This document shows positions 1 to 8,304 of a DNA stretch of 64,000 bases, piece by piece. Source of the stretch: Chitinophaga sp. CF118 (GTDB lineage: Bacteria; Bacteroidota; Bacteroidia; Chitinophagales; Chitinophagaceae). The notes under the pieces are model-generated. The model saw only the letters and a list, made by a program, of their open reading frames with translations. It ran no database searches and was not told the origin of the DNA. Position numbers and translations under genes: made by a program. Every line of letters begins with the position of its first letter. Position 1 is the first letter of the stretch. The DNA lies in NCBI RefSeq assembly GCF_900112615.1, contig NZ_FOMK01000001.1, positions 1,426,001 to 1,490,000 on the forward strand, given 5' to 3'.

Positions 1-14
1 CAGATTTTAAAATT

Positions 15-797
15 ATGAATATAACTGTTACCCATATTGACACCGCCTGTATTCTATTGGAAATTGATGGATATAGAATAATGACCGATCCTACCCTGGA
101 CAATGCTGGCCAGTTTTATTATCATGGTTACGGTGCTGCATCCCGCAAAACAGAAAATCCCGCTTATCCTATTACCGGAATAAATAATATCGATCTTATA
201 CTATTGAGCCATCATCAACATAAAGATAATTTCGACAACAATGGGAAATCCTTTACGAAGAATGTAGCCAATGTAATTTCTACAAAAAATGCCAGTAAAG
301 CATTATCCGGAGTTATAGGATTGGACAACTGGCAAACACAAAAAATCGAAACTGATAAAATTAAGAATTTAAGGATAACCGCTACTCCGGCCCAACATCA
401 TCCCGGGTGGATACCGGAATTTATCTCCGGTAAGGTTATAGGATTTATAATAGAATTTGATGGCCAGGAAAATGGAGTTATTTATATTTCCGGAGATACT
501 GTTTATTTTAAAGGTATAGATGAAGTTGCCAAAAGATATAAAATTGATGTTGGTATTTTCCATGTTGGTTCTGTTCAATTCCGTTATCTCACAGGATTTG
601 GACAATATACCATGGACAGTAAAGACCTCATAAAAGCTGTTAATGTTTTAAATCCGAATAAAGTAATCCCCATACATCACAAAGGATGGACCCACTTTAA
701 AGAAAAAGAAGCCCGATTAAGAGAATCCTTACTCACAAATGTTTCTACCAGGGACAGGACGATATTCCTAAAATCAGGAGAGCCTGCGGGAATTTAA
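15..797 (+). CDS. MBL-fold metallo-hydrolase (UlaG-like)
   Basis: A 260-residue cytoplasmic protein of the metallo-beta-lactamase superfamily; no signal peptide is seen. The metal-binding motif lies at about residues 65-74 (SHHQHKDNFD). It follows the HxHxD pattern, but the usual final His is Asn. Further ligand candidates are the His pair in PAQHH (~127), the GDT near residue 161, and IPIHHKGW near the C-terminus. The order matches UlaG-like/RNase Z-like hydrolases that cleave phosphoester or lactone bonds. The substrate cannot be told. The ATG at 15 gives a full-length domain, and the promoter probably lies outside the window. Confidence 0.85.
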   Translation: MNITVTHIDTACILLEIDGYRIMTDPTLDNAGQFYYHGYGAASRKTENPAYPITGINNIDLILLSHHQHKDNFDNNGKSFTKNVANVISTKNASKALSGVIGLDNWQTQKIETDKIKNLRITATPAQHHPGWIPEFISGKVIGFIIEFDGQENGVIYISGDTVYFKGIDEVAKRYKIDVGIFHVGSVQFRYLTGFGQYTMDSKDLIKAVNVLNPNKVIPIHHKGWTHFKEKEARLRESLLTNVSTRDRTIFLKSGEPAGI

Positions 798-818
798 AAT
801 AATACTTAACTCCCGGAA

Positions 819-982
819 AGATATAGGACAGTTCTTAGTAAGAAGCACCTTGCGCCGGAGATTGACAGGTGGTTGGTAGGGGTTTGGTCAGATTTGCCTG
901 ATCTAACACCGACCAACCACCTATCAACCACCTATCAATCACCTATCAACCCTGGAAGTCACCCCGAACTCTCCCCGAAGTT
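819..982. repeat. Palindromic intergenic repeat element (copy 1)
   Basis: This gap between two genes holds a long imperfect hairpin. The segment at 862-889 pairs with 911-938 over about 28 bases with few mismatches. The right arm consists of three tandem copies of an 11-base unit (AACCACCTATC at 915, 926 and, with one change, 937). The element ends with CCGAACTCTCCCCGAAG (964-980). A related ending occurs at 61911-61928 near the other end of the window, suggesting a dispersed REP- or MITE-like family. No protein is encoded. Confidence 0.55.
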
Positions 983-1005
983 AATATCAACTCTCCTCTC
1001 ACTTA

Positions 1006-1548
1006 CTACTTAACTCCTTTGGCAGAATCCCAGTTTCCTGCCAGTTTTCTAATGTAGAGAATTTGGCCCGTATGGTAGGCATTATGGGCGCTTATATGGG
1101 CAATAATAGAATACCACGATTGCAGCTTTGCTTCATCTGCCTGTTTAATGGCCTCTTCCCAATCTTTCATAACCTGATCCAATTGCTGAACGGTACCAGT
1201 CCAGGAAGCTTCGGTAAAGGCAACGAATGTTTCATTATTGTTTCCATCAAAGGCTGCTGGTTTTCTTCCATAAAACTTATCCAGCTCCTGCTTGTTCCAA
1301 AATAACAGATGGTAAGCCAACTGACCAATAGAATGGCTGGAATCTGAAGGCTTCCACATAGCCTCCTTCGCTGTAAGACCTTCGAGACCTTTCATAACAG
1401 GAACAAACCAGTCCTGTTGATTCCAGGTAGTCTTTAACTGTTCCAGTAATATGGATTTAAGCGTAGGCGGCGGCGTTGCCGGGCTATTGACCTGCCCGCT
1501 GGCAGTCAGGGAGCACATCAGGCTGAACAGGAGAATGTACTTTGGCAT
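1006..1548 (-). CDS. DinB-family protein, exported
   Basis: About 180 residues starting at the ATG at 1548; the upstream in-frame TTG is unlikely to be used. An N-terminal signal peptide (MPKYILLFSLMCSLTASGQ) suggests export. The body is a four-helix DinB fold (YfiT/DinB superfamily), whose members use three His residues to bind a metal; H-x3-H-like positions are visible in QLAYHLLFW and in AHISAHNAYHTGQ near the C-terminus. DinB-like enzymes include thiol-S-transferases and metal hydrolases, so the reaction is not known. A TATCTTTA box (1577-1584 on the opposite strand) lies about 30 bases upstream. Confidence 0.85.
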   Translation of the reverse strand: MPKYILLFSLMCSLTASGQVNSPATPPPTLKSILLEQLKTTWNQQDWFVPVMKGLEGLTAKEAMWKPSDSSHSIGQLAYHLLFWNKQELDKFYGRKPAAFDGNNNETFVAFTEASWTGTVQQLDQVMKDWEEAIKQADEAKLQSWYSIIAHISAHNAYHTGQILYIRKLAGNWDSAKGVK

Positions 1549-1734
1549 ATACAATGGTTTAAATTTTATACCTACTAAAGATAACCTGTTTACACCCGGA
1601 TTTAGCCTGGACTGAACTTTATTAATCAGCTTTTGTTTTTAAGTTAACAGCAGATGTGTGGAGACCAGCAACCACTTAAAAAACGGGGCGCACCGAAAAG
1701 CCATACGAGTAGGAGAAAGTTAAACTTATAAATT

Positions 1735-2007
1735 ATGCCTAAATATGTAATTGAACGGGAAATTCCCGGAGCAGGAAAATTTACTGCCGAACAATTAAAA
1801 GGCATTTCTCAAACTTCTTGTGGAGTGCTAAGTAATATGGGGACACAAATTCAATGGGTCCATAGTTATGTAACAGGCGACAAAATTTATTGCGTTTATA
1901 TTGCGCCAAATGAGGAAATGGTACGTGAACATGCAAAACAAGGAGGTTTTCCTGCAAATTCTGTAAGTGAGGTAGCTGCTATCATTGATCCTACAACGGC
2001 AGAATAA
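1735..2007 (+). CDS. DUF4242 domain protein
   Basis: A 90-residue protein matching the small DUF4242 ferredoxin-like family. It starts with the typical MPKYVIEREIPGAG. The middle contains QWVHSYVTGDKIYCVYIAP, and the end has the EHAKQGGFPAN motif of this family. It has no signal peptide or membrane segment. Some family members have been described as nickel-binding, but nothing here proves metal binding. It stands alone between a divergent DinB gene and a DUF2461 gene. Confidence 0.85.
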   Translation: MPKYVIEREIPGAGKFTAEQLKGISQTSCGVLSNMGTQIQWVHSYVTGDKIYCVYIAPNEEMVREHAKQGGFPANSVSEVAAIIDPTTAE

Positions 2008-2058
2008 AGCATGTAAGTTCCTTTAGTACTGATGCTAACTTATTTTTAAAACAGGTAG

Positions 2059-2066
2059 TATATTTG
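2059..2066 (+). promoter_or_regulatory. Candidate -7 box (TATATTTG)
   Basis: The sequence TATATTTG fits the Bacteroidota -7 consensus TAnnTTTG and lies 41 bases before the DUF2461 start codon at 2108. No convincing -33 TTG is seen at the right spacing, so this is a moderate call. Confidence 0.35.
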
Positions 2067-2107
2067 TCCCGGAGTATACGCTTCTTTAAAGATAACCACA
2101 CTGGCAT

Positions 2108-2806
2108 ATGACAAAGCATAAAGGACAATCACAGATACAACAATCAGGCTTCGACTTTTTAAACTCATTAAAGCAAAATAATGACAGGGATTGGTTCAAT
2201 GCCAATAAAGCAGTATATCAAAAAGAACTGGATCTTATTGAAGTCTTTGCGGAAGCATTACTGCAGGAGCTCAGCGCCCATGATGTGATAGAAACCCCTT
2301 CGGGGAAAAACAGCCTGTACCGCATTTACAGGGATACACGTTTCTCTAAAGATAAAACTCCTTACAAAACACACTGGAGTGGGAGTTTTAAACGTGCCAC
2401 CAAATATCGCAGAGGCGGATATTATTTTCAAATAGAGCCAGGCAACACCTTTATTGCAGGTGGCTTCTGGGGACCAAGCACAGAAGATCTGAAACGTATC
2501 AGGGAGGATATTGCCTTTGATGCCGCACCATTGAGAAAAATATTAAACAACAAAATATTCATATCTACATTTGAAACATTGCAGGGCGAACAATTAAAAA
2601 CCGCACCCAAAGGTTTTGATTCAGATCATGAGGCAATTGACTTATTGCGCTACAAACAATTCCTGCTTGTACGGAAGTTTTCAGACAAAGAGGTGTTAAG
2701 TGAGCAGTTTTTAAAGGAGGCAAACCAAACGTTTAAAAACATGCGTCCATTTTTAGATTACATGAGCGAAGTACTAACTACCGATATTAATGGGATGGAG
2801 ATATAA
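2108..2806 (+). CDS. DUF2461 family protein
   Basis: A 232-residue cytoplasmic protein of the DUF2461 (TIGR02453) family. Typical features are the N-terminal FDFLNSLKQNNDRDWFNANK, the central YRIYRDTRFSKDKTPYKTH, and the GGYYFQIEPGNTFIAGGFWGP segment. The family is widespread in bacteria and fungi, but its biochemical role is unknown. Length is normal for the family. The gene is followed by a separate secreted hypothetical after a gap of about 160 bases to its likely start. Confidence 0.85.
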   Translation: MTKHKGQSQIQQSGFDFLNSLKQNNDRDWFNANKAVYQKELDLIEVFAEALLQELSAHDVIETPSGKNSLYRIYRDTRFSKDKTPYKTHWSGSFKRATKYRRGGYYFQIEPGNTFIAGGFWGPSTEDLKRIREDIAFDAAPLRKILNNKIFISTFETLQGEQLKTAPKGFDSDHEAIDLLRYKQFLLVRKFSDKEVLSEQFLKEANQTFKNMRPFLDYMSEVLTTDINGMEI

Positions 2807-2970
2807 TCTAAGCACCTGGGATTTATTTTTCACTTCATTTGGCAAGATTCTTTGTTGGGTGTTGTGGGTCAAATACTCTATCCCGTAGACAGATGCCCTC
2901 AAAGCAGGTAATATTTTATCTAAATCGCAGAAATTTGCTTAAGTTAAGGGCTGATTTTAACAACATCATT

Positions 2971-3546
2971 ATGCACCTTCGACTCAGACATTGCCTCCTG
3001 CTTCTTATTGGCTTGCCAGCTTTTGCTCAGACACCGCGGACCGATCTGCATTTTACCAGCAGCAAACAACAAAAAATTACGGTGTACAAAGGCACCATCT
3101 TCGTGAATGGAAACCGGGCTTACCAATTAGCGTCCGATGCTATCGTATACACTAGCAGACGTAACCGCCTTGTGGAAGACAACGGTAATGTTTTTCTATT
3201 TCTGGAAGTAACAAAAACTCCAAACAAGAACAGACTTTACGTATTCGGTATTAATAATTCAAAAGCAGATTCGCTGATGGATGCCATTAGTTCAGATGTT
3301 AAAGACATGGACCATGATGGCTTCCTTGAGTTTGGAGGTAGTGATATAACGGCAACGTATCCTTCAAATGATTCGATGTACTACATACCGGCAAAATACT
3401 ATGAAATCAAACGCGGACTGATAACTTTCGACGCAGCTTACACAGAAAAAATGGACAAAAAGGTAAACGGAACTTATATCTCTGAACCATTGGATAAGAG
3501 CGGAAATTGCTGCAAAGTAATTCCGAAGCCCAAAAGCCATTACTAG
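2971..3546 (+). CDS. Secreted hypothetical protein
   Basis: About 191 residues from the ATG at 2971. The reading frame is open to 2839, but only the start at 2971 places a signal peptide (MHLRLRHCLLLLIGLPAFAQ) at the N-terminus. The mature part has no recognised domain. It is rich in beta-type sequence and contains an acidic, Asp-rich stretch (KDMDHDGFLEFGG) resembling an EF-hand-like D-x-D-x-D-G loop, which may be a calcium site (inference). The C-terminus has a Cys pair (GNCCKV). It is followed by a clear terminator. Confidence 0.7.
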   Translation: MHLRLRHCLLLLIGLPAFAQTPRTDLHFTSSKQQKITVYKGTIFVNGNRAYQLASDAIVYTSRRNRLVEDNGNVFLFLEVTKTPNKNRLYVFGINNSKADSLMDAISSDVKDMDHDGFLEFGGSDITATYPSNDSMYYIPAKYYEIKRGLITFDAAYTEKMDKKVNGTYISEPLDKSGNCCKVIPKPKSHY

Positions 3547-3575
3547 TCAGATCTTCCCATAAACGCACTCTATTG

Positions 3576-3614
3576 AAACAGGCTGTATCATAAGTACGAT
3601 ACAGCCTGTTTTTA
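3576..3614 (+). terminator. Rho-independent terminator
   Basis: Perfect 14-base arms (AAACAGGCTGTATC at 3576-3589 and its complement at 3598-3611) enclose an 8-base loop and are followed by a T-run on the plus strand. It ends the secreted hypothetical gene that stops at 3546. Confidence 0.9.
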
Positions 3615-3683
3615 TTCAGTCACTGTTGGAGACGATACGCTACTTAAGCAATCCTCAAGCCTTTCACTGGGTAAAACGTTCAT

Positions 3684-4625
3684 TTAAATTGTAACTATCA
3701 CCTTACCTCTTGTTCTTCCAGACTCCACCTGTAAATGCGCAGCACCCATTTCGTCAAAGGAAAAGGTTTTGGATACATGAGCCTTTATCTTACCAGCCTG
3801 CATGAGTTTTGCCAATTCGTTCATATCATTTCCATTAGAGTTGACCATGTGAAAGAAACCTTCCATTCCTTTGGCTTTTGCTTTATCTATATCGGTTTCA
3901 TTTACCGCGAGTATAGTAATCAGTGTTCCTCCTTTTTTTAATACATTTAAAGAACGGTGAAAGTTTTCGCCTCCCAAAGCATCAAAAACAAAGTCTACAT
4001 CGCTTACTACCTCCTCAAAACGGTGTGCATTGTAATCGATATGTTCATCTGCACCTAAACTCAGAATAAAATCTTTATTAACTGCAGAGGAAGTCCCAAT
4101 TATGTAAGCACCTAAATATCTTGCTATTTGAACTGCAAAATGGCCAACACCACCCGCTGCAGCATGAATCAATATTTTGTCACCTGCTTTTATTTTCACT
4201 CGGGTAACCAGGCTCTGCCAGGCAGTTAAAGCTGCTAATGTTGCTGCTGCGGCCTCCTCATGAGAAACATTTGAAGGTTTTAATGCTATTTGCGAAGCAG
4301 GGGCAGCAACATATTCAGCATAGGTTCTTCCACTGCCCATGAAATTAATCATACCAAATACTTCATCATCCTTTTTAAATGCTGTCACATTCGTCCCAAC
4401 TGCAACTACAATACCTGAAACATCCCAACCTAAAATTTCCGGCCTTTCACCATTTGTTACCCAGGCAAGTACACCTTCATTTGCCCGGGCTTTAACATCT
4501 ACAGGATTAATACTAATTGCCTTTACCTGTATCAGTACTTCATCTTTTGAAATTTGAGGTATAGGAACTTCTGTTATAACCAGGTTTTCAACCCCTCCAG
4601 CCTCTTTTATCAGTATAGCTTTCAT
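3684..4625 (-). CDS. NADP-dependent MDR oxidoreductase (quinone oxidoreductase-like)
   Basis: A 313-residue medium-chain dehydrogenase/reductase. The N-terminal GroES-like domain (about 1-125) has the ISINPVDVKAR and GWDVSGIVVAVG signatures of the zinc-free quinone oxidoreductase branch. The Rossmann domain has AAAGGVGHFAVQIAR near residue 158 and the GADEHIDY and FDALGG motifs that follow. It would reduce quinones or unsaturated carbonyl compounds with NADPH; the substrate is unknown. It is divergent from an AraC regulator at 4751, which probably controls it. Confidence 0.9.
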   Translation of the reverse strand: MKAILIKEAGGVENLVITEVPIPQISKDEVLIQVKAISINPVDVKARANEGVLAWVTNGERPEILGWDVSGIVVAVGTNVTAFKKDDEVFGMINFMGSGRTYAEYVAAPASQIALKPSNVSHEEAAAATLAALTAWQSLVTRVKIKAGDKILIHAAAGGVGHFAVQIARYLGAYIIGTSSAVNKDFILSLGADEHIDYNAHRFEEVVSDVDFVFDALGGENFHRSLNVLKKGGTLITILAVNETDIDKAKAKGMEGFFHMVNSNGNDMNELAKLMQAGKIKAHVSKTFSFDEMGAAHLQVESGRTRGKVIVTI

Positions 4626-4643
4626 TTCTTATTTTTTAGACTA

Positions 4644-4682
4644 CAAAGCTAATCCGGCTTATACTGTAAAGAGTAGTGTAAA
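4644..4682 (-). promoter_or_regulatory. Promoter of MDR gene with direct repeats for AraC
   Basis: On the minus strand a TAGCTTTG box (4644-4651) matches TAnnTTTG and lies about 18 bases before the start codon at 4625. Two direct repeats, TACTGTAAA (4662-4670) and TAGTGTAAA (4674-4682), 12 bases apart, cover the -33 region. Direct repeats about one helical turn apart are the usual AraC-type binding arrangement. Confidence 0.45.
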
Positions 4683-4750
4683 AATTGGAAAAAACAGTAA
4701 AATAATGGGATTTCTAATTGGCAAGAGCATTTTTTATTACTTTCGCTCTT

Positions 4751-5605
4751 ATGGATTTCATGCACGAACCCTTCAGTATAACAGTAACTGAACTTGATTT
4801 CTGGGAAAAGAGAAACAGGAAGAATAATTTCTTTGAAGTAGTATATATTCTAGATGGCGAAGGTGATCAATGTGTCAACTATACACATTATTCCTATGCC
4901 AGAAACAGTATACTTTTCTTGCCGTCCACTGATTGCCATATGTATGTTATTAAGAAAAAAACCAGCTTTCTATTTATAAGATTTACCTATCAGTATTTCG
5001 TATCAAACAACAGTAACATAATTGATTACAGCAGCTGGTTCAATCGACTCAATTATATTATAGGTCATTACAACAGGGCATCAGGAGAACTTATAAAAAA
5101 TGAAGCTGATCGAAAAAGTATGATATCACTGTTTGAAATAATCATGATAGAGAATAAGAATCCGGATGCACATGCCAAATTTATTATACGAAGTAGTATG
5201 GCTTCGATTATTGAAATCATTGCGCGGAATATTGAACCGTTCGCTTTTCCCAACCATGCCTCCATTGATAGGAAGTTTGCAGACTTAATCCATTTTATAC
5301 AATATAATTTACTCGATGGGGAGAAAATAACTGTTAAGTACCTGGCCTCACAATTTAATGTTGCAGAAACCTATTTCAGCGAATATTTTAAACGGAACTC
5401 CAATGAGACATTTCAGGATTATATATTAAAATCAAAACTGAAAATAGCAGAAGCAAGAGCTTTTTATACCAGCCAGTCATTTAAAGAAATAGCATATGAG
5501 CTGGGTTTTACGGATAGCAGTCATTTAAATAAAATGATGAAGAAGCATTACAACCTGGGAATGAAAGAAATCAGAAAACACAGTTTGGAGACTCAGAGCA
5601 CGTAA
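4751..5605 (+). CDS. AraC-family transcriptional regulator
   Basis: About 284 residues from the ATG at 4751; another ATG follows at 4760. The N-terminal part (about 10-130) is a cupin-like sensor domain (VYILDGEGDQCVNY). The C-terminal part (about 185-284) is a double helix-turn-helix of AraC type: LASQFNVAETYFSEYFKR is the first HTH, and SFKEIAYELGFTDSSHLNKMMKKHY the second, with the GF-x-D-x-S-x-L-x-K core. It is divergent from the MDR oxidoreductase, whose promoter carries direct repeats, so it most likely regulates that gene and perhaps itself. Confidence 0.88.
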   Translation: MDFMHEPFSITVTELDFWEKRNRKNNFFEVVYILDGEGDQCVNYTHYSYARNSILFLPSTDCHMYVIKKKTSFLFIRFTYQYFVSNNSNIIDYSSWFNRLNYIIGHYNRASGELIKNEADRKSMISLFEIIMIENKNPDAHAKFIIRSSMASIIEIIARNIEPFAFPNHASIDRKFADLIHFIQYNLLDGEKITVKYLASQFNVAETYFSEYFKRNSNETFQDYILKSKLKIAEARAFYTSQSFKEIAYELGFTDSSHLNKMMKKHYNLGMKEIRKHSLETQST

Positions 5606-5656
5606 ATAAAGATAAAGAAGAATAAAGGAAAATACGGACCTGAGAATGGATAAAAA

Positions 5657-5696
5657 CAAAAGAGCCGCTTTATACAAAGCAGCTCTTTTGTTTTTA
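5657..5696. terminator. Bidirectional terminator
   Basis: Arms CAAAAGAGC (5657-5665) and GCTCTTTTG (5682-5690), with further pairing inside (GCTTT/AAAGC), are flanked by A-runs and T-runs on both sides. It lies between the convergent AraC and pectate lyase genes and can serve both. Confidence 0.85.
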
Positions 5697-5712
5697 ATGA
5701 AGTTATATTCTA

Positions 5713-7956
5713 TTACTGTACAAGTAGTTTGTTACTGGACTTTAATCCTTTGTCACCTGTTACGACCACATAATATAATCCTGGTTTTTTGCCATTCAGA
5801 TTGCAGTGTATCTGTTGTGTACCTCCTGTAAGTGACCTGATAGTACCAAGATTATCTACCATACTACCCTGTGTATTAAATACCCTCACAATAGCCTGTT
5901 CATTCTCTTGCAAGAATACTGTTATCGTGGCTTCGCCTGTGGTTGGATTGGGATAGATAGCTGCAAGATTGGGGATCATTCCCATAAGCACTGACACTGC
6001 CATTGTGGACGGACAGCTTGCCGCTGAAGGTGTTTTTCCTGCAATTTCAATCCAGTCAATATCCGCAGTGGCAGAAGATGCTACTGATTGCAGGCGGATG
6101 GTATTATCACCGGTATTTAAAGATACTGTTGTTATTGCATTTGCAAATATAGTGCTGCCACTCGTTTTAGGGAACGGCTGTGCACTGTTGACGGTAGTCC
6201 CGTTTACGACCAGCGCCATGGTGTAAGTGTTGCTGCTGCTGCTATTTACATAACGCCAGTTAATGGAGTATGTACCGGCTGCAGGCACATTTACCCTCCA
6301 GGTAACCCCTTTACCGGAAGCGTTGGACAGGTTAATTACCTTGCCATTGCTGGCGCCACTGTTGGCGCTGATAGCACCGTCATAACTACAAAGCCCTTGT
6401 GCGGTGGTTGCATTATCTTCTATCCTGATGGTAGTAGTAGAATCCCCCGTACCGGTAGAGTCGCCAGTGTTTTGCAACTGGAAGTTTGCTGTAACAGATT
6501 TATTATTGTTCATCGTTACAGTAATTGAAGCGTAAGTACTTGATGTATCACCGCTCCATCCTATGAAATTATATCCTGTAGCAGGTGTAGCCGTCACTGT
6601 TACTACCTTACCTGAATCATAAGTTCCAGCTCCGGTTATGGTACCACCTGTAGTTGGTACGGCCGTAGTACTGAGCGTGTAAGTTACGGGAGTGCTAACA
6701 GCCTGAAAGTTTGCTGTAAGGGATTTATTACGATTCATAGTTACAGTAATTGAAGCGTTAACACTTGATGTATCACCGCTCCACCCTATGAAAGTATATC
6801 CTGTAGCTGGAGTAGCCGTTACTGTTACAACTTTAGCTGAATCATAAGTTCCAGCTCCGGTTATAGTACCTCCTGTAGTTGGTGCAGCTGTAATGCTAAG
6901 GGTGTAAGTTTTGGGAGTAGGAGGATTACTTCCGCAGGAGGGACTTGTTAACGTTGCACCAGCAGCTGCCATAACCAGGCTTTTTACATTTTCGGCAGGT
7001 GTTATGGTCAATGTGTAAGGAGGGGTGAATGCTGTGCCGCTGTTTGTGGCATCGCCAGTAGTATTGGTAAAAATATTATTCCTGGAGGTCACCGCAGTAA
7101 ATGTATTATCCATAGTGGTGATGGAATTATTCACATTTTCGAACACATTACTTTCCACCAGCAGATCTGCTTCAAAACCTGCCGTCACACATTTTGATGC
7201 AACGGTACTATTAAAAAAGTTATTGACCATATGTACTTTTCCAAACCGTACCCTTGGCATACGTTCTTTGCAACCCTGTGCCCACCAGCAATTTTGCATG
7301 GTTATACGCAGTTTTCCTCTATCACCTGTAGCGCCATCACTGGAACCAAACAGATCAGAAAACCGATGATCGTCCGAACCACCCGGGCCGCCTGGAGTAG
7401 GAGCTTTATTGTAGATAAACTTGCACCAGGTTACAGTAATATAATCGGCTGCATTTTTAATATCCAGGTTGCCATCCATTCCATCCTGGAATTCGCAATG
7501 GTCTACCCACATATTGGTGGTGTTGTCGATAGTCATATTATCCCAACCGTCGGTGTCATAAGCTCCTGGTCCTTCTAATGTGACATTTCTGAAAATGATA
7601 TTCGAACATCTTTTTACATACAGTATACCTGAATTATCTTTTGTCTGATCATTTGACACCAGTTTAGAACCTGGCAAGCCATAAATTGTCTTTCCTGATT
7701 GGTCCTGTAAACTGATGCGGCCTCCGGAGGGAATGGTGATGATCCCTGATATGTGGACCACCTTCACAGAAGAAGAAGTAATGGCGGTTTTAAGATCGTT
7801 GTAATTAGTAACAACTGTAGCTGTGGCTGTTCCTCCACCTGTTACACCACCGTTTTGGCTGGCCCAGCCAACTACTGTACATTGGCTCTGTGCAAATAAA
7901 CTTGTAAGGCATATTACAGCACTTAACACCAGGGATAAGAACCAGGTTTTTCTCAT
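5713..7956 (-). CDS. Secreted pectate lyase (PL1) with repeats, CBM and T9SS sorting domain
   Basis: A 747-residue extracellular enzyme. The signal peptide ends near SLFAQSQC. Residues ~25-345 form a PL1 beta-helix: WVDHCEFQDGMDGNLDIKNA, VTWCKF, DDHRFSDLFGSSDG and RMPRVRFGKVH carry the expected calcium-binding Asp and catalytic Arg positions. Two 75-residue repeats follow (351-425 and 426-500), each with GYxFIGWSGDTSS and ITVTMNxNKSxTANF, like the Listeria-Bacteroides (InlB B-type) repeat. Residues ~510-655 resemble a CBM6/35-type carbohydrate-binding module (WRVNVPAAGTYSINWRYVN, ADIDWIEI). The C-terminus (~670-747, YPNPTTGEATITV to KLLVQ) is a type A T9SS sorting domain. It would cut polygalacturonate outside the cell by beta-elimination. 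Confidence 0.92.
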   Translation of the reverse strand: MRKTWFLSLVLSAVICLTSLFAQSQCTVVGWASQNGGVTGGGTATATVVTNYNDLKTAITSSSVKVVHISGIITIPSGGRISLQDQSGKTIYGLPGSKLVSNDQTKDNSGILYVKRCSNIIFRNVTLEGPGAYDTDGWDNMTIDNTTNMWVDHCEFQDGMDGNLDIKNAADYITVTWCKFIYNKAPTPGGPGGSDDHRFSDLFGSSDGATGDRGKLRITMQNCWWAQGCKERMPRVRFGKVHMVNNFFNSTVASKCVTAGFEADLLVESNVFENVNNSITTMDNTFTAVTSRNNIFTNTTGDATNSGTAFTPPYTLTITPAENVKSLVMAAAGATLTSPSCGSNPPTPKTYTLSITAAPTTGGTITGAGTYDSAKVVTVTATPATGYTFIGWSGDTSSVNASITVTMNRNKSLTANFQAVSTPVTYTLSTTAVPTTGGTITGAGTYDSGKVVTVTATPATGYNFIGWSGDTSSTYASITVTMNNNKSVTANFQLQNTGDSTGTGDSTTTIRIEDNATTAQGLCSYDGAISANSGASNGKVINLSNASGKGVTWRVNVPAAGTYSINWRYVNSSSSNTYTMALVVNGTTVNSAQPFPKTSGSTIFANAITTVSLNTGDNTIRLQSVASSATADIDWIEIAGKTPSAASCPSTMAVSVLMGMIPNLAAIYPNPTTGEATITVFLQENEQAIVRVFNTQGSMVDNLGTIRSLTGGTQQIHCNLNGKKPGLYYVVVTGDKGLKSSNKLLVQ
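6457..6906 (-). repeat. Two 225-bp direct repeats inside the pectate lyase gene
   Basis: Two in-frame units of 225 bases (6682-6906 and 6457-6681) encode the two 75-residue repeats. Stretches such as the codons for TTGGTITGAGTYDS are nearly identical in both, pointing to a recent tandem duplication. Confidence 0.9.
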
Positions 7957-8133
7957 AGGTTTTCTATTTTATCGTAAATGGTTAAAAATGAATGGTGTAG
8001 AATAACGTTTACGTTACCGGGGTTTCCGGTTATCATTGTTCACGACACAAAATCCTGATTTTTTTTGATTTTTTATACCATTAACAATAATTTTTTTATG
8101 CAAACGTTCCCGATTCTGTTTGTTATAAACAAT

Positions 8134-8169
8134 AAGAGCCTGTATCAGAAGTCTGATACAAGCTCTTTT
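8134..8169 (-). terminator. Hairpin terminator downstream of SMP-30-like gene
   Basis: Arms AAGAGC-CTGTATCAGA and TCTGATACA-AGCTCTT (8134-8169) form a stable stem with one bulge. On the minus strand it is followed by an ATTGTTT stretch, a weak U-tract. It lies downstream of the minus-strand gene ending at 8305 and upstream of the pectate lyase start. Confidence 0.65.
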
Positions 8170-8304
8170 AATTCGTATACCTGATGGAGGTATAGCGAAT
8201 CTCCAGTCCTTCATTATTTTTAATTCACCACCCTCTTATTAGTTGAGTATTTCTAATTTATCATTGGAAGATCTGGTCAGATTGAAAGGAGACAATCCTG
8301 GTGA

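Noticed and set aside
915..948. Short tandem repeats that could suggest a CRISPR array
   Set aside because: The units are only 11 bases long and directly adjacent without spacers, and there are no cas genes. They form one arm of a hairpin.
8014..8214. A 66-codon frame on the minus strand
   Set aside because: It runs through the terminator hairpin at 8134-8169, has no family resemblance and lies in AT-rich intergenic DNA.
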